From: Rheum nobile
Lineage: Eukaryota; Streptophyta; Magnoliopsida; Caryophyllales; Polygonaceae
Length of the DNA: 64,000 nt
Direction of reading: 5' to 3'
Assembly: GCA_027886185.1 (NCBI GenBank)
Contig: WOAB01000041.1
Coordinates: 3,906,001-3,970,000, forward strand
Below the pieces are notes generated by a model. It saw only the letters and a list, made by a program, of their open reading frames with translations, was not told where the DNA came from and searched no databases. The translations under genes were made by a program, and so were the position numbers. Of this stretch, positions 22,896-33,524 are shown one piece after another; within the stretch, counting starts at the first letter, position 1, and every line of letters begins with the position of its first letter.

Positions 22896-24071
22896 TCATG
22901 GTGCCTCAAAGAGACTCCTATAATAGGAAGCCCTCATGCACTGCTTCTTCGCACGAGGTCTATCATCGGGGTCTGGTGTCGGACTCCTTACCCTACTCGG
23001 CCCTGGAGCACACGGATCATCTCTCGGGCTCAGTGCCCTCCGCCTTTCCCTAGGCGCGGGAACACTCGATACAGTCCTATCAGATCCTGGTGAGTAGCAA
23101 AACTCCTCTAGAAACCCTGGTTGGAAGTCTGCCCTATTCACCTCATACTATGGGTCGAGTAGCAACCTAGCCTCGCGAATATACTCCTAGAGCTCGTGGA
23201 CATCCCCAAGCATTCGGGAGAGACCAAGCTCAGTCTCGTATGTCCTCTCCTCCATGTCATACAGGGCGTTCAACCACTCCTCCAGTCGTTCCTCCAGCAT
23301 TTGGGGCCTTGGCCTGGCCTGCTGGGTCGGGACCACCCTCGGTGTACCCATCGACTCCCACGGCCTTGCCCTCCCACGAGCATGCTCAACCGCCTCGTCC
23401 ACCTGGCGACGCGCTTCAGAGGAAGCCATCTGACTCTGGCGAAGCACCTGTCGCGAGTTAGGACTCATCACTGGCCTCCTCGGAGTAGGAATAAATTGTG
23501 AGCCCTCAGATGCATCCCGCGGCCCACTCCTCCTCCTGGCTGTACCTTCAGCATTAAATGCCTCCCAAGTGGCAGGAGACAATGGCGAATACTCCCTCTC
23601 AAGTGGCGACGTCGGACTCGGGAAGATGAATTCCATCTCCGGATCCTCGCAGTCCACCAGTAAGTGCTCTAAGCCATCAGACTCTTAATCCTGCCCCTCG
23701 AGGTCCTCCTCCTCCGGATCCTCTTCCGGGTCTTCCTCTAGATCCTCCTCCGGATCTTCCTCTGAGTCTTCCTCAGGATCCTCCTCAATTTCGAAGTCGT
23801 CGTCGTAGTACCCTCCAAGGTACTACGCCGACTCTTCTTCCTCCTCAGTGTCCTCCCTTGGCTCCGCTTCAGGCTCCGTCACAGGAACCACGGCCTTGTC
23901 GGACACTAACACCACCGACTCCTCGAGCACGGTCTTCACCTCCTCGGGTGGACTACTGGGCTCCCCGACCTCAAAGCACGGCGGGGTAACCGAGAACTCA
24001 AGACTAACTGGAGATGGCGGGGCCACCTCGGCTTTCTTCGGGTTCCTTAGATGAGAGATGAATGCGCCCAT
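22896..24071 (-). pseudogene. Element A extra pre-gag ORF (ORF-X), broken by four stops
   Basis: One reading frame between primer site and gag, about 390 codons, with stops near 23812 (TAG), 23684 (TAA), 23187 (TAG) and 23142 (TAG). It begins MGAFISHLRN, fitting an N-myristoylation consensus (Gly2, Ser6). Next come CFEVGEPSSPPEEVKTVLEE and ESVVL, a very acidic stretch with E/D-E-D-P repeats, a middle with MASSEARRQVDEAVEHARGR, and a C-terminus with PSRVRSPTPDPDDRPRAKKQC. Element F has a homologue at 38060-38907 with the same start, order and tail. I know of no named family; it is not capsid, protease or pol. Function unknown. Confidence 0.75.
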
Positions 24072-24337
24072 AATCTGCGGGGCGACAAGAAAAGAATTAG
24101 TCTTTCTAAATATAGAAGCGAACTTACTATATCAGACTGGAAAGAAGGCACGACTAGAACGACAGAGATTTCAAAACAATACATTTTTTCAAGTAAGGTT
24201 TATTTAGAAATTCAAAGTTTTCGAAAAATAAATAAATTCTTAGTTCAAAACGAGTAAACGGTTTATAAAATCTTCATTTTTAATAAAACGTTTTTAAAAC
24301 CCAACCCGTAAAAAAAATTCGGCTCTGATACAAAATC
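24072..24337 (-). other. Element A leader with tRNA-Met type primer binding site
   Basis: On the minus strand TGTATCAGAGCCGAA (24318-24332) follows the 5' LTR after five bases. TATCAGAGC is the usual initiator tRNA-Met primer complement of chromoviruses; F has TGGTATCAGAGCCAAAGG at the same place. The remaining leader to the ORF-X start shows no other feature. Confidence 0.8.
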
Positions 24338-25377
24338 TGTAACACCCCCAAATATTTCCTTGAAAGTATTACCGCCAGTGACCTCAGATTTCACATCCGA
24401 AGCCACCCAAGGCTTAACCATTCATACAAAACATAAAACACACTGATAATACGAGATATCATAATTTTTATTTAAACCAAAGTCTCGGAATTACATCCGT
24501 AAATCCCAAATACAACAGAAATACAGAATATGTTTAATACAGTGGAAGTCTTTTAAATAAATAACATAAGGGTCTTGATCGAAACGATCACCCACCTAGG
24601 ATCTTCAACCTGGATAAAACTCTTAAAAACTTCATCTACCTTCATCGTCGGTTCTAGCCTTCACGGAACGGAAGTCTACCTGATGTGCCGTATGAGACGG
24701 ATGACACCAGCCAACCATGCAAGGGAAAATAACCGATTGGTTAGTCTAATGAAAGACTATGCAAGGGTAAAACAGAAAGGTTCAAAGGTAGTCGTATTAG
24801 GTTAGACCCATCGCTTCTCGAATGAAAGCCGATGACGATAGTAAACCTCAATACTTCTACGGAAGGATACAAAACATAAAGATCAAGAGAAGACTCCTAA
24901 AGATCGAGTCTTATCGGAAACGTATGAAGAGAAGACTCCAAGAGATTGAGTCTTAACGGAAAGTATGATAAGTGTTCGGGAACGTTATAATTTCACACAA
25001 GCGTTTAAAAAGACTTGACCATTTGGATCCACGACCAACCTCACCGCGTAATGCGAATTCAGATTTGGAAGGAGGACTTACTCTAATCGAAGTCCGGGCG
25101 GTTTCCACGTTGTACTCCTCGCCCGAGGATATATTAATTATGTGCATAATCGCACTTATCTTATTTAATTCCAAAATGTAGAATTACATTATAAGCTTTT
25201 AAGATATATCATCTCATCACGAGAGATAACGAAGGGAATAAATCCCGAATATCGGCACCAGTTGTGTGCACCTACCCTGAGTAAGGGTATAGTCATGACC
25301 AAAGAGAGTACTTGGGAAAAATCCTCCTAGTACCAGTTATAAAGAAACGACTAGACCTCGCAAGGTACATAGCGTTC

Positions 25378-26692
25378 TGATAAGCACTACTTTGTAGGGC
25401 TTAACTAAGAGTTATTAGAGGGTTTTATTGGTGCCATTCGGGTAGATTTAGACACATTCATGTGTATGGCATTTGGGGGCGAAGTTTGGTGTTTTTGGAA
25501 GTGTTTGAGCTATCTTGGATATCATCGGAGACACTGAGGAAGGAAGCCACCAAGAGAAGACGCCAAGGAAGTGAAGAGGAGAGGTTAGGAGGTGAAGCCA
25601 AGGAGTAAAGGCCGAGCATTAACCGCGACCGCGGGCAAGGGTGCCGCGATCGCGGTTCCTCGGAGCAAGTCGAGAATTATCTGCAGGCGCAGAGAAGTGT
25701 GAAGAGCGCGGAGCCACAAGGGGCCGCGATCGCGGTCCATGGGCCGCGATCGCGGGTCATCAACGCAGGAAGTTCAGACTTTTCCCGAATCTATCTTTTC
25801 TGTTTTCTTTTCTTATTTTCTCATTTTATTTCGTTTCTTTTCTTATTGGGCTAGGTCATTTGTTAGAAGCCCTATATATACTCTCTTTAGCATTAGGTTT
25901 GAGAGGTCGCCATTCTAGAGTTTCATTTCATCGTTGCCACTTTTCATACTTTTGAAGTTCATCATGTTTATGAGGAGCTAAGCCTCTTTTGCTTAGTCCG
26001 GTGATGGAAGCATAAGTTTATTCATCTGGTTGTGAGGTTTTGTTCCTATCTATCTTATCCTATTGAGTTATATCTTTTCTCTTGCGCAAATTCTTATTTG
26101 GATGTTTGTTGGTTTATCTAGACTGATCACCTAGGTTTATTGCTTTCATTCATATTGCTAATACTAGGGAACTGTTGGGCTAACGCTCTAGTTCGAGTAG
26201 CGAGCATAGATTATATCTGCCACTGTGGAATTTATCTATGTAGAGAATTGATTACATGTTGAATGCTTTTGGTTGAGGTGTTATGTGTATCCTGGTTAAT
26301 TCTTATATGCATTGCTGCCTTTGGATTGAATCACTAGTGGTGCTAGGGTTATTCATTGGTAAAGGTTCTTAGGTTTGGTTGATCTTTGAATCTACCCAAG
26401 ATCAGGACAGGAATAACCGAATAGGAAGATAGGACATAATCAAGGAACAACCGTTGGATGACTTATGTGGACATTACTTGGCTAAGTGTTTTCTCTCCTT
26501 GATATTTCATTCATCTACTTTGCTGTGTTTGATTTGATTGTGACCAACCAACTTACAAACCCCCCCTTTTAGTGACCTGCATGCAACCACCATTAGTTTT
26601 GCTCCTTCCCTGTGGGATCGACCCTTACTTATTGACTATACTAGTTTATTTGTGAGGTTTTATATTTGACAGCTACGAACGACAGCACGTCA
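25378..26692 (+). repeat. Element E 5' LTR
   Basis: 1315 bp, differing from the 3' copy at scattered positions (by eye a few per cent or less). A TATA box, CTATATATA, lies at 25872-25880 (equivalent 32704-32712). GC dyad pairs are centred at 25628/25649 and 25729/25749. The ORF reading through this LTR is not a gene. Confidence 0.95.
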
Positions 26693-26697
26693 AAATT

Positions 26698-26715
26698 TGG
26701 CGCCGTTGCCGGGGA
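26698..26715 (+). other. Element E primer binding site (tRNA-Asp type)
   Basis: TGGCGCCGTTGCCGGGGA, six bases inside from the LTR end, identical to that of C and complementary to plant tRNA-Asp. Confidence 0.88.
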
Positions 26716-26817
26716 AGGCAAGTTTTGAGCTTTTGGTGTTTTTGTGTGCTTTGTGTGTGTTTCAAAAATTTTGTGTGATTTTTGTGTGTTTGCTTGTGTG
26801 TGTGGACCTATCTTATG

Positions 26818-28100
26818 GTCCACACCCGTACCGCTGACTCTCCACCTTTAGCTATTGATTCAGAGATTGAGCGGACATTGAGGGAGAATCGGAGGGCAGC
26901 AACGATTTTGGCCGATCCACCTAGAGCGATACTGCAGGAAGAGATCGAGGAAGAAGAAGTGATGGCTGACAATCCACCCACGTTGAGGCAGCTGACTGCT
27001 CCTAACTTGGAGCAGCAGCCACTGGCCGTAGAGTTCCCTGAGCTCCCAGCGGGAGTGAACTTTGAGCTCAAGTCTGGGCTTATCCATCTTTTGCCCCAGT
27101 TCCATGGGCTAAGTGGAGAGGACCCAAACAAGCATCTCTCGGAGTTTCACGCCGTGTGTTCCTCCATAAAGCCACACAACGTAACGGAGGACCAAATCAA
27201 GTTGAGGGCTTTTCCTTTCTCGCTTAAGGATTAAGCCAACGAATGGTTTTACTACCTCACCCCAGGTAGCATCAATACCTGGGGAAAGATGAAGAAGGCG
27301 TTTCTAGAGAAGTACTTTCCAGCAACAAAGCTGAACAGTCTCAAGCGCAACCTGAGCAACATAGAGCAGCATGGGACGGAGACACTCTACGAGTACTATG
27401 AGCGTTTCAAGAGGTTGTGCTCTAGCTGTCCTTACCATGGGTATTCAGACCAAGATTTGGTCTTATACCTATATGGGGGATTGCTGGATGAAGAGCGACG
27501 AATGGTGAATACGGCATGTGGAGGCAGCATACTGAACAAGACACTTGCCGGAGCATTTGAGATATTCAGCGAGTTGTCGGAAGGCTCAAGGCAATTCAGT
27601 AAGAGGGCGAGCGCCCAGGCAGTGAAAGACACTACAAGTGATCATGCTCCCCCATCTATGGTGAAAGACATGAGCGAAATGAAGGAGATGATCAAGGTTT
27701 TGATGAGGAAGGAAGGACCGTAGAGGGTCAAGGAGTGCGAATTTTGCTATGCTACTTCGCATGCAACTGACGCATGTCCTACACTCCACGAGGAGTCCAA
27801 TGAGCAAGTCAACGCTGTTGGGGGTACCAACAAAGACTACGGTACGACCCCTATTCCAGTACCTACAATCCCGGGTGGAGAGATCACCCAAATTTAAGGT
27901 ACGGGAACACGCAGAACGTGGAGAACCCCCCTGAGTTCCGACCAAGACCCCCTCAGCAATACCAGCAACAGCAGCAGTACCCCCAGAGGTAGTTTCAAGG
28001 AGGCCAGCAGTTTAGAGGCCAAACAGATCAAAGACCGCAAGGGCAGGGAGCTCCCCGCACCACCAATCTTGAGGACCAGGTCAACACACTGGCGCAATAT
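26818..28100 (+). pseudogene. gag: Element E gag (Athila-type) with zinc knuckle
   Basis: The frame is open from 26782; the likely start is ATG 26818 (MVHTRTADSPPLAID). Capsid motifs are typical of Athila gag: HLLPQFHGLSGEDPNKHL, LRAFPFSLKD, INTWGKMKKAFLEKYFPA and ETLYEYYERFKRLC. A zinc knuckle CEFCYATSHATDAC lies near 27737-27778. Breaks: TAA at 27232-27234, TAG at 27721-27723 just before the knuckle, a frameshift near 27895 and TAG near 27989. The frame then enters the coil and protease ORF. Forms the particle in relatives; here decayed. Confidence 0.85.
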
Positions 28101-29273
28101 ATGACTACGCTGACGCAGACCGTGGGAACCATGCAGCAAAACATGGTTCAGTTTCAACACGAGACCAAGTCCAGCATACAGAACTTAGAGAAGCAGGTGG
28201 GGCAGATCTCCCAAGCGGTTAGCAAGCTTGAAGCTAGAGAGTCACGAGCACTCCCATCTCAAACTGAGATAAATCCGAGGCAAAACGTCAACTCCATGAC
28301 GTCAAGGCCCAGATGGGAGCATGAAGAAGAAAAGCTGCCAACCGAGAAGTACGAGGATGAACCGCGACCGCGGGCAATTTGCCGCGATCGCGGGTCTGTT
28401 GAGCAAGAGAATGGGCAAGATGCGCCGATTAAGCGCGATCGCAGGCAGGATAGCCGTGACCGCGGGGCCCCAGTGCAAGAACCTCGATCGCGGGGTGAAA
28501 ACTGTGATCAAACTTCGGAAAATGGGCCATCTTCACTTACATTTATGACGCGGTATGTCTACCCGGAGGGATATTTTGACATCCCAGTGCCATTCCCTGC
28601 TGCGCTAGAAGATGATGAACCCATTGAGGGACTGAAGGGAATGTACGAGACATTCAGGAACTACAAGGTGACTCCCCAATTGAGCAAAACGATGCCTCGC
28701 TTTGCAAACTTCTTGAGGGAGCTATGCAAGCTCAAGAAGGAGCAAAATGAGCGGTCGAAGAAAAAGGAGAAAGTTAAGAAGGATGTCTCGGCTGTGATGC
28801 AAAAGAAGATCCTGAAAAAGTGTGAAGATCTCGGGATGTTTAGCGTACCCTGCAAGATTGGGGAAACCGAGTTCAACGAGACATTGCTGGATTTGGGGGC
28901 CTCAATCAATGTCCTACCGCTGTCCGTCTATAACACCCTCAATGTCGGACCACTAGAAAGCACGGAAATTGTCATCCAACTGGCTGACAACTCCGTCATC
29001 ATTCCAGAGGGCGTTGTGAAGGACGTTTTGGTGAGCGTCGACACCCTCGTCTTCCCTGCAGACTTCTTCGTTATGAACACAGGGAAACAAGGAGGACGAG
29101 TAATGCTAGGGAGGCCTTTCATGAAGACCTCCAACACAAAGATCGACGTGGGCATAGGTACGATAAGCATGGAATTTGACCGGAGGAAGGTAGAGCACAG
29201 GCTGGAGTCCATTCAGGAGCATCCCCCAGATTCAAGAGTGCAGAGTACGGTTGCAGGAGGCAACCCAGGTTGA
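28101..29273 (+). CDS. Element E gag C-terminal coil and aspartic protease
   Basis: A 390-residue open stretch. Residues 1-55 are a Q/T-rich likely coiled coil (QTVGTMQQNMVQF, LEKQVGQISQAV). Residues about 80-140 are rich in R, D and G because GC-rich dyads are translated there. The protease has LLDLGASINVLPLSVYN (the DLGAS form of the active site used by Athila) and VMLGRPFMKTSNTKID. It stops at 29271-29273 where relatives would go on into RT. The active site looks intact, so a protease could still be made if the upstream frame were open. Confidence 0.8.
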   Translation: MTTLTQTVGTMQQNMVQFQHETKSSIQNLEKQVGQISQAVSKLEARESRALPSQTEINPRQNVNSMTSRPRWEHEEEKLPTEKYEDEPRPRAICRDRGSVEQENGQDAPIKRDRRQDSRDRGAPVQEPRSRGENCDQTSENGPSSLTFMTRYVYPEGYFDIPVPFPAALEDDEPIEGLKGMYETFRNYKVTPQLSKTMPRFANFLRELCKLKKEQNERSKKKEKVKKDVSAVMQKKILKKCEDLGMFSVPCKIGETEFNETLLDLGASINVLPLSVYNTLNVGPLESTEIVIQLADNSVIIPEGVVKDVLVSVDTLVFPADFFVMNTGKQGGRVMLGRPFMKTSNTKIDVGIGTISMEFDRRKVEHRLESIQEHPPDSRVQSTVAGGNPG

Positions 29274-29318
29274 GAAGGTACAACAGGACGTCGTGCCGCG
29301 ACGATAACTATGGCGCTA

Positions 29319-29336
29319 CTCGGGAGGTAACCCGAG
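29319..29336 (+). other. Post-protease hairpin of element E
   Basis: CTCGGG and CCCGAG around loop AGGTAA, followed by GTATGA, a possible splice donor. Counterpart of 5534-5551 in C. It marks the point where RT and integrase are absent in both. Confidence 0.6.
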
Positions 29337-29339
29337 GTA

Positions 29340-30120
29340 TGAGTTGCTGAACTCATCTTTGTCTTTTGTTTTCGTTAGGATTTGTTACTGTTTTTAATTT
29401 TGTTGCATTAGCTGTTATTTTCTTTTTCTTTCTTCTGTGGGCCACTAGAACTAACTTTGCAGCGGAGCCCCGACCCCAGCAACCCGCGATCGCGGTTCCA
29501 CCACGGTGTTCCACGGAGTTTAGTTCTACAAAAAATAAAAATAAAATAAATTTGGCCCACAGAATTTATTTCCGGCGCGTTTTCCGAGGCAGTCAAACCC
29601 TTGTAACTCGCACCGACTGTTACGCTGTAGGGCATTAACCCCGCGATCGCGGGCCCTCAGCCCCGCGATCGCGGTATCTCATCGTCGAGCCTATAAGAGT
29701 GAGGCGTGGCGGAGGCATTTTACAACACCTCCACCGCACGCTCTCACTCTCCAAACACTCGGATCTCCGAATCCGACCACCGCGACGACACCCTGCAGCC
29801 CCGCGACCATCGTCCCGCCACCGCGATGTCGTTTGGGTGAGATCTCCATTTTTCCCTCGGATTTCTCATTGCCTCACGAGCCGCGATCGCCGGACCATCG
29901 CCTGAAGCCCCCGCGACCACCGTAGTGCCACCGAGGACCACCAGAGCCATTTTTATTTGAAGTTTTCTATAGCCCAGAAACCGCGATCGCCGCTGTCAAG
30001 CACCGCGATCGCGGCCCTTCTTCTCCAGAGGACTTCATTCGAGCATAAACCGCGGCCCACACCCCATGATCGCGGGCCCCTCCGGTATTCCTTTTGTGCT
30101 TCTAGCTCCTTATTCCCACC
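29340..30120 (+). other. Element E leader before the Athila-type ORF, rich in GC dyads
   Basis: A non-coding stretch with T-rich parts and at least seven GCGATCGC or GCGACCAC type dyads (29484, 29643/29665, 29880, 29914, 29983/30005, 30066). In intact relatives this is where a spliced or internal RNA for the env-position ORF would start. No clear acceptor was chosen. Confidence 0.45.
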
Positions 30121-31164
30121 ATGTCTGCTTTCGTAGCCAACATGAGGATCCCGAGGCATCGGCGCTATTTCGAGACGTTCAGCCAGCGGAAGATCGTCCA
30201 GACGAAATTCTACGATCGACCGACGCTGACACAACTCGGTTTGGAGGACTGCACTCATCAGTTGCTGAGCCATGGAGGGCTCGGTAACTTCATTGACTTG
30301 TCCGCCCCGACATCCGACGAACTGACCCTGGAGTTCCTGGCCACGCTGGAACGCCATGACGACAGGATCACGTTCAACCTGTTAGGGCGGCAAAGAAGGA
30401 TGTCCTACCAAGGTTTGCGGGACCTTTTTAGCGTTACTGAGGAGCCCACCGAGGATTGGGAAGCTGTAGGCGCCTTGCCAGAGTTCTTCTGGCAAGGTGC
30501 GACCCGGGATGTGATCAACCCCAGCGCCGGCGAGTACAACTACAAGCTGACGCACCCCTGTTTGAGGCTGGCGCACAAGGTGCTAGCCATGACCTTCCTG
30601 GGACAGGGGGAGGTGAACAAGGTCTCCAAGCAGGACCTTACAGTGCTCTGGTGTTTGACACCAGAGAGCCACACCATCCCCGACTGGGTCGAACTGTTTC
30701 TCTCCAGCTGCCTACGACTGAGAGAGAAGAAGGGCGGCAAGATCTCCATGGGAGGCATGGTGTCGCTTATCGCCCGACAGTACGAGATCCTCGCGGACCA
30801 TTGGGAATTCCCCGACGAGAGCTACACATACAATATCAGGCTCATGCGGAGGTCCCATCTGCTGGAGGCCCACGATGGAGAGTACACCTGGCTCTCCCTG
30901 GCCGGCAACATACACCGCATGAGGTTGCCTCGTCTGATGCCTTTTGGGCCCCGGGCGAGGAATTTCTACCTTTATGCCAACGGGGAGCAGAGATCGTCGT
31001 CCGATGAGGAAGGGGACGACGACGACGACGACGAGGAAGAGACTGCGGCGGAGGACATGGAGAGAGATGTTCCATCACCGCCGGGTTCCAGGGGCCCTCC
31101 TGTATATCCTGACTACACTCACCAGGCATATGGATCTGGTAGTGCTTCTGGAAGGGCTCCCTAG
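30121..31164 (+). CDS. Athila ORF (env-position protein) of element E
   Basis: 347 residues, intact from ATG 30121 to TAG 31162-31164. The N-terminal 285 residues match my memory of the Arabidopsis retrotransposon ORF-1 (ATHILA) family: FLATLERHDDRITFNLLGR, then YQGLRDLF and DLTVLWCLTPESHTIPDW. A D/E tract follows (residues about 296-315), then a P/G-rich tail. No transmembrane segment or signal peptide is evident, so an envelope role is not supported by this copy. It is the only long intact ORF of E. Next to it (after one stop) is a coiled-coil frame. Confidence 0.75.
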   Translation: MSAFVANMRIPRHRRYFETFSQRKIVQTKFYDRPTLTQLGLEDCTHQLLSHGGLGNFIDLSAPTSDELTLEFLATLERHDDRITFNLLGRQRRMSYQGLRDLFSVTEEPTEDWEAVGALPEFFWQGATRDVINPSAGEYNYKLTHPCLRLAHKVLAMTFLGQGEVNKVSKQDLTVLWCLTPESHTIPDWVELFLSSCLRLREKKGGKISMGGMVSLIARQYEILADHWEFPDESYTYNIRLMRRSHLLEAHDGEYTWLSLAGNIHRMRLPRLMPFGPRARNFYLYANGEQRSSSDEEGDDDDDDEEETAAEDMERDVPSPPGSRGPPVYPDYTHQAYGSGSASGRAP

Positions 31165-31434
31165 GACCAGCTCTTGGAAAGAATGACGAACCTGCAGCTG
31201 AGGCAGGATGAGCAGATACAGAGAAGCGCCGAGTGGGAATGCGGCATCTCCCAGAGGCTAGAGGAGCATGAGAGGAGAAGCGCTAAGTGGGAGCGCCAAA
31301 TCTCCACCCGCCTGGAGGAGCACGAGAGGCGGAGCGCTGAGTGGCAGCGCAACATGGAGGTCAACCTTGCCTACCACGCCAACCGCCTGGACAACCACCT
31401 CACTACCGTTGAGGACCAGGTGGTTCATTTGTAG
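31165..31434 (+). pseudogene. Coiled-coil extension of the Athila ORF
   Basis: In the same frame after the TAG at 31162, about 85 residues with three near repeats of RSAEWECGISQRLEEHER type (about 21 residues each) and a leucine/valine tail, so a strong coiled coil. It may be the original C-terminus cut off by a CAG to TAG change (the codon lies between AP and DQLLE). Ends at TAG 31432-31434. Confidence 0.5.
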
Positions 31435-32210
31435 AGGAGAGCTGATGCTTTCTTCAACGCCTATGAATATTGGCCTCCAGCCCAGTGAGTACTTCTATTT
31501 TCCCCTTATCTTTTTATTTGTCCTTCATACATTGAGGACAATGCATGATTTAAGCATGGGGGAGTAGAAGTATTCACTACCTATCTTGTACATATTTCTC
31601 TTCCAGCATTGTACTTTGAATTTCAGCATTTTCAATTTCAAAAAAACAAAAACAAAAACAAAAAAAAAAATCTTGGGACAAGTCGAAAACCCGAAAGAGC
31701 GGTTTGGGTAAAAAGCAAGTGGCCCGGACCAGCGCTAGGCTGGGGTAAGAAGGTGTCTGAGTGACGTAAGCTTATGTGAGCACATCTATAAAAAAATATG
31801 AGTGGCTAGGATGAAAACCCGAAAGGGCTCCTAGGCAAAATGAGTGAAAAGAAGAGGAGAGTTTTCTAGGATCTCATTTTACCGATGGGGCAGCATAAGA
31901 AGAGGAGTCAAAGAAGGATTGTCGGGTAGGTCACTCTGGGAGGCATAAGGAGTCATAGATGGAGGCTAGGATTAGAGGTTACTCACACCATTGGATGTCC
32001 GGGTTAAGCTTGGGGGAAGTACTCTGCTTGCCCTTTAAGCTGGTTGAGTTGTGGATGTGTTGTGAATGAGATTGGTGCGAGGAGCTTGGCATGAGTTAGG
32101 TGACTCTTAGTTGGAGGACATGCTTCCTGAGACCTTGGGTGCTGCATTGGAGGAGTAGACTCTATATTAGTTTACTCGAGGACGAGCAAATGTCTAAGCA
32201 TGGGGGAGTT
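31435..32210 (+). promoter_or_regulatory. Element E conserved 3' non-coding region
   Basis: Matches 6299-7086 of C: CATTGAGGACAATGC and AAGCATGGGGGAGTAG near 31530-31570; hairpin CCCGAAAGAG (31690-31699); hairpin CCCGAAAGGG inside CTAGGA/TCCTAG (31806-31834); and the purine-rich tract AGCATGGGGGAGTT just before the LTR. An A-rich run precedes the first hairpin. Confidence 0.7.
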
Positions 32211-33524
32211 TGATAAGTACTACTTTGTAGGGCTTAACTAAGAGTTATTAGAGGGTTTTATTGGTGCCATTCGGGTAGATTTAGACACATTCATGTGTAT
32301 GGCGTTTGGGGGAGAAGTTTGGTGTTTTTGGAAGTGTTTGAGCTATCTTGGATATCATAGGAGACACTGAGGAAGGAAGCCACCAAGAGAAGACGCCAAG
32401 GAAGTACAGAGGAGAGGTTAGGAGGTGAAGCCAAGGAGTAAAGGCCGAGCATTAACCGCGACCGCGGGCAAGGGTGCCGGGATCGCGGTTCCTCGGGACA
32501 AGTCGAGAATTATCTACAGGCGTGGAGAAGTGTGAAGAGCACGGAGCCACAAGGGGCCGCGATCGCGGTCCATGGGCCGCGATCGCGGGTCATCAACGCA
32601 GGAAGTTCGGACTTTTCCCGAATCTATCTTTTCTATTTTCTTTTCTTATTTTCTCATTTTATTCCGTTTCTTTTCTTATTGGGCTAGGTCATTTGTTAGA
32701 AGCCCTATATATACTCTCTTTAGCATTAGGTTTGAGAGGTCGCCATTCTAGAGTTTTATTTCATCGTTGCCACTTTTCATACTTTTGAAGTTCATCATGT
32801 TTATGAGGAGCTAAGCCTCTTTTGCTTAGTTCGGTGATGGAAGCATAAGTTTATTCATCTGGTTGTGAGGTTTTGTTCCTATCTATCTTATCCTACTGAG
32901 TTATATCTTTTCTCTTGCGCAAATTCTTATTTGGATGTTTGTTGGTTTATCTAGATTGATCACCTAGGTTTATTGCTTTCATTCATATTGCTAATACTAG
33001 GGAACTGTTGGGATAACGCTCTAGTTCGATTAGCGAGCATAGATTATATCTGCCACTGTGGAATTTATCTATGTAGAGAATTGATTACATGTTGAATGCT
33101 TCTGGTTGAGGTGTTATGTGTATCCTGGTTAATTCTTATATGCATTGCTGCCTTTGGATTGAATCACTAGTGGTGCTAGGGTTATTCATTGGTAAGGGTT
33201 CTTAGGTTTGGTTGATCTTTGAATCTACCCAAGATCAGGACAGGAATAACCGAATAGGAAGATGGGACATAATCAAGGAACAACCGTTGGATGACTTATG
33301 TGGACATTACTTGGCTAAGGGTTTTCTCTCCTTGATATTTCATTCATCTACTTTGCTGTGTTTGATTTGATTGTGACCAACCAACTTACAAACCCCCCCT
33401 TTTAGTGACTTGCATGCAACCACCATTATTTTCGCTCCTTCCCTGTGAGATCGACCTTTACTTATTGACTATACTAGTTAATTGTGAGGTTTTATATTTG
33501 ACAGCTACGAACGACAGCACGTCA
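32211..33524 (+). repeat. Element E 3' LTR
   Basis: 1314 bp, TGATAAGTAC to CACGTCA, followed by TSD CGTTC. Dyad pairs near 32455-32490 and 32555-32590; in the first pair one member has lost symmetry (GGGATCGCGG). Confidence 0.95.

Larger units (their letters stand above)
25378..33524 (+). mobile_element. Element E: Athila-like element lacking RT and integrase
   Basis: 8147 bp with LTRs of about 1315 bp (TGATAAGCAC or TGATAAGTAC to CACGTCA), TSD CGTTC. Order: tRNA-Asp primer site, gag, zinc knuckle, protease, hairpin, leader with GC dyads, an Athila-type ORF, conserved 3' signals, polypurine tract. RT, RNase H and integrase are missing although both LTRs and ends are complete. It shares LTR and 3' region with C. 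Elements with gag but no polymerase are known as TR-GAG type; E also keeps the env-position ORF. Trans-mobilisation is inferred. Confidence 0.92.

Noticed and set aside
30121..31164. True envelope glycoprotein in E
   Set aside because: No signal peptide or transmembrane segment is visible; the sequence fits the ATHILA ORF family, which is env-like by position only.
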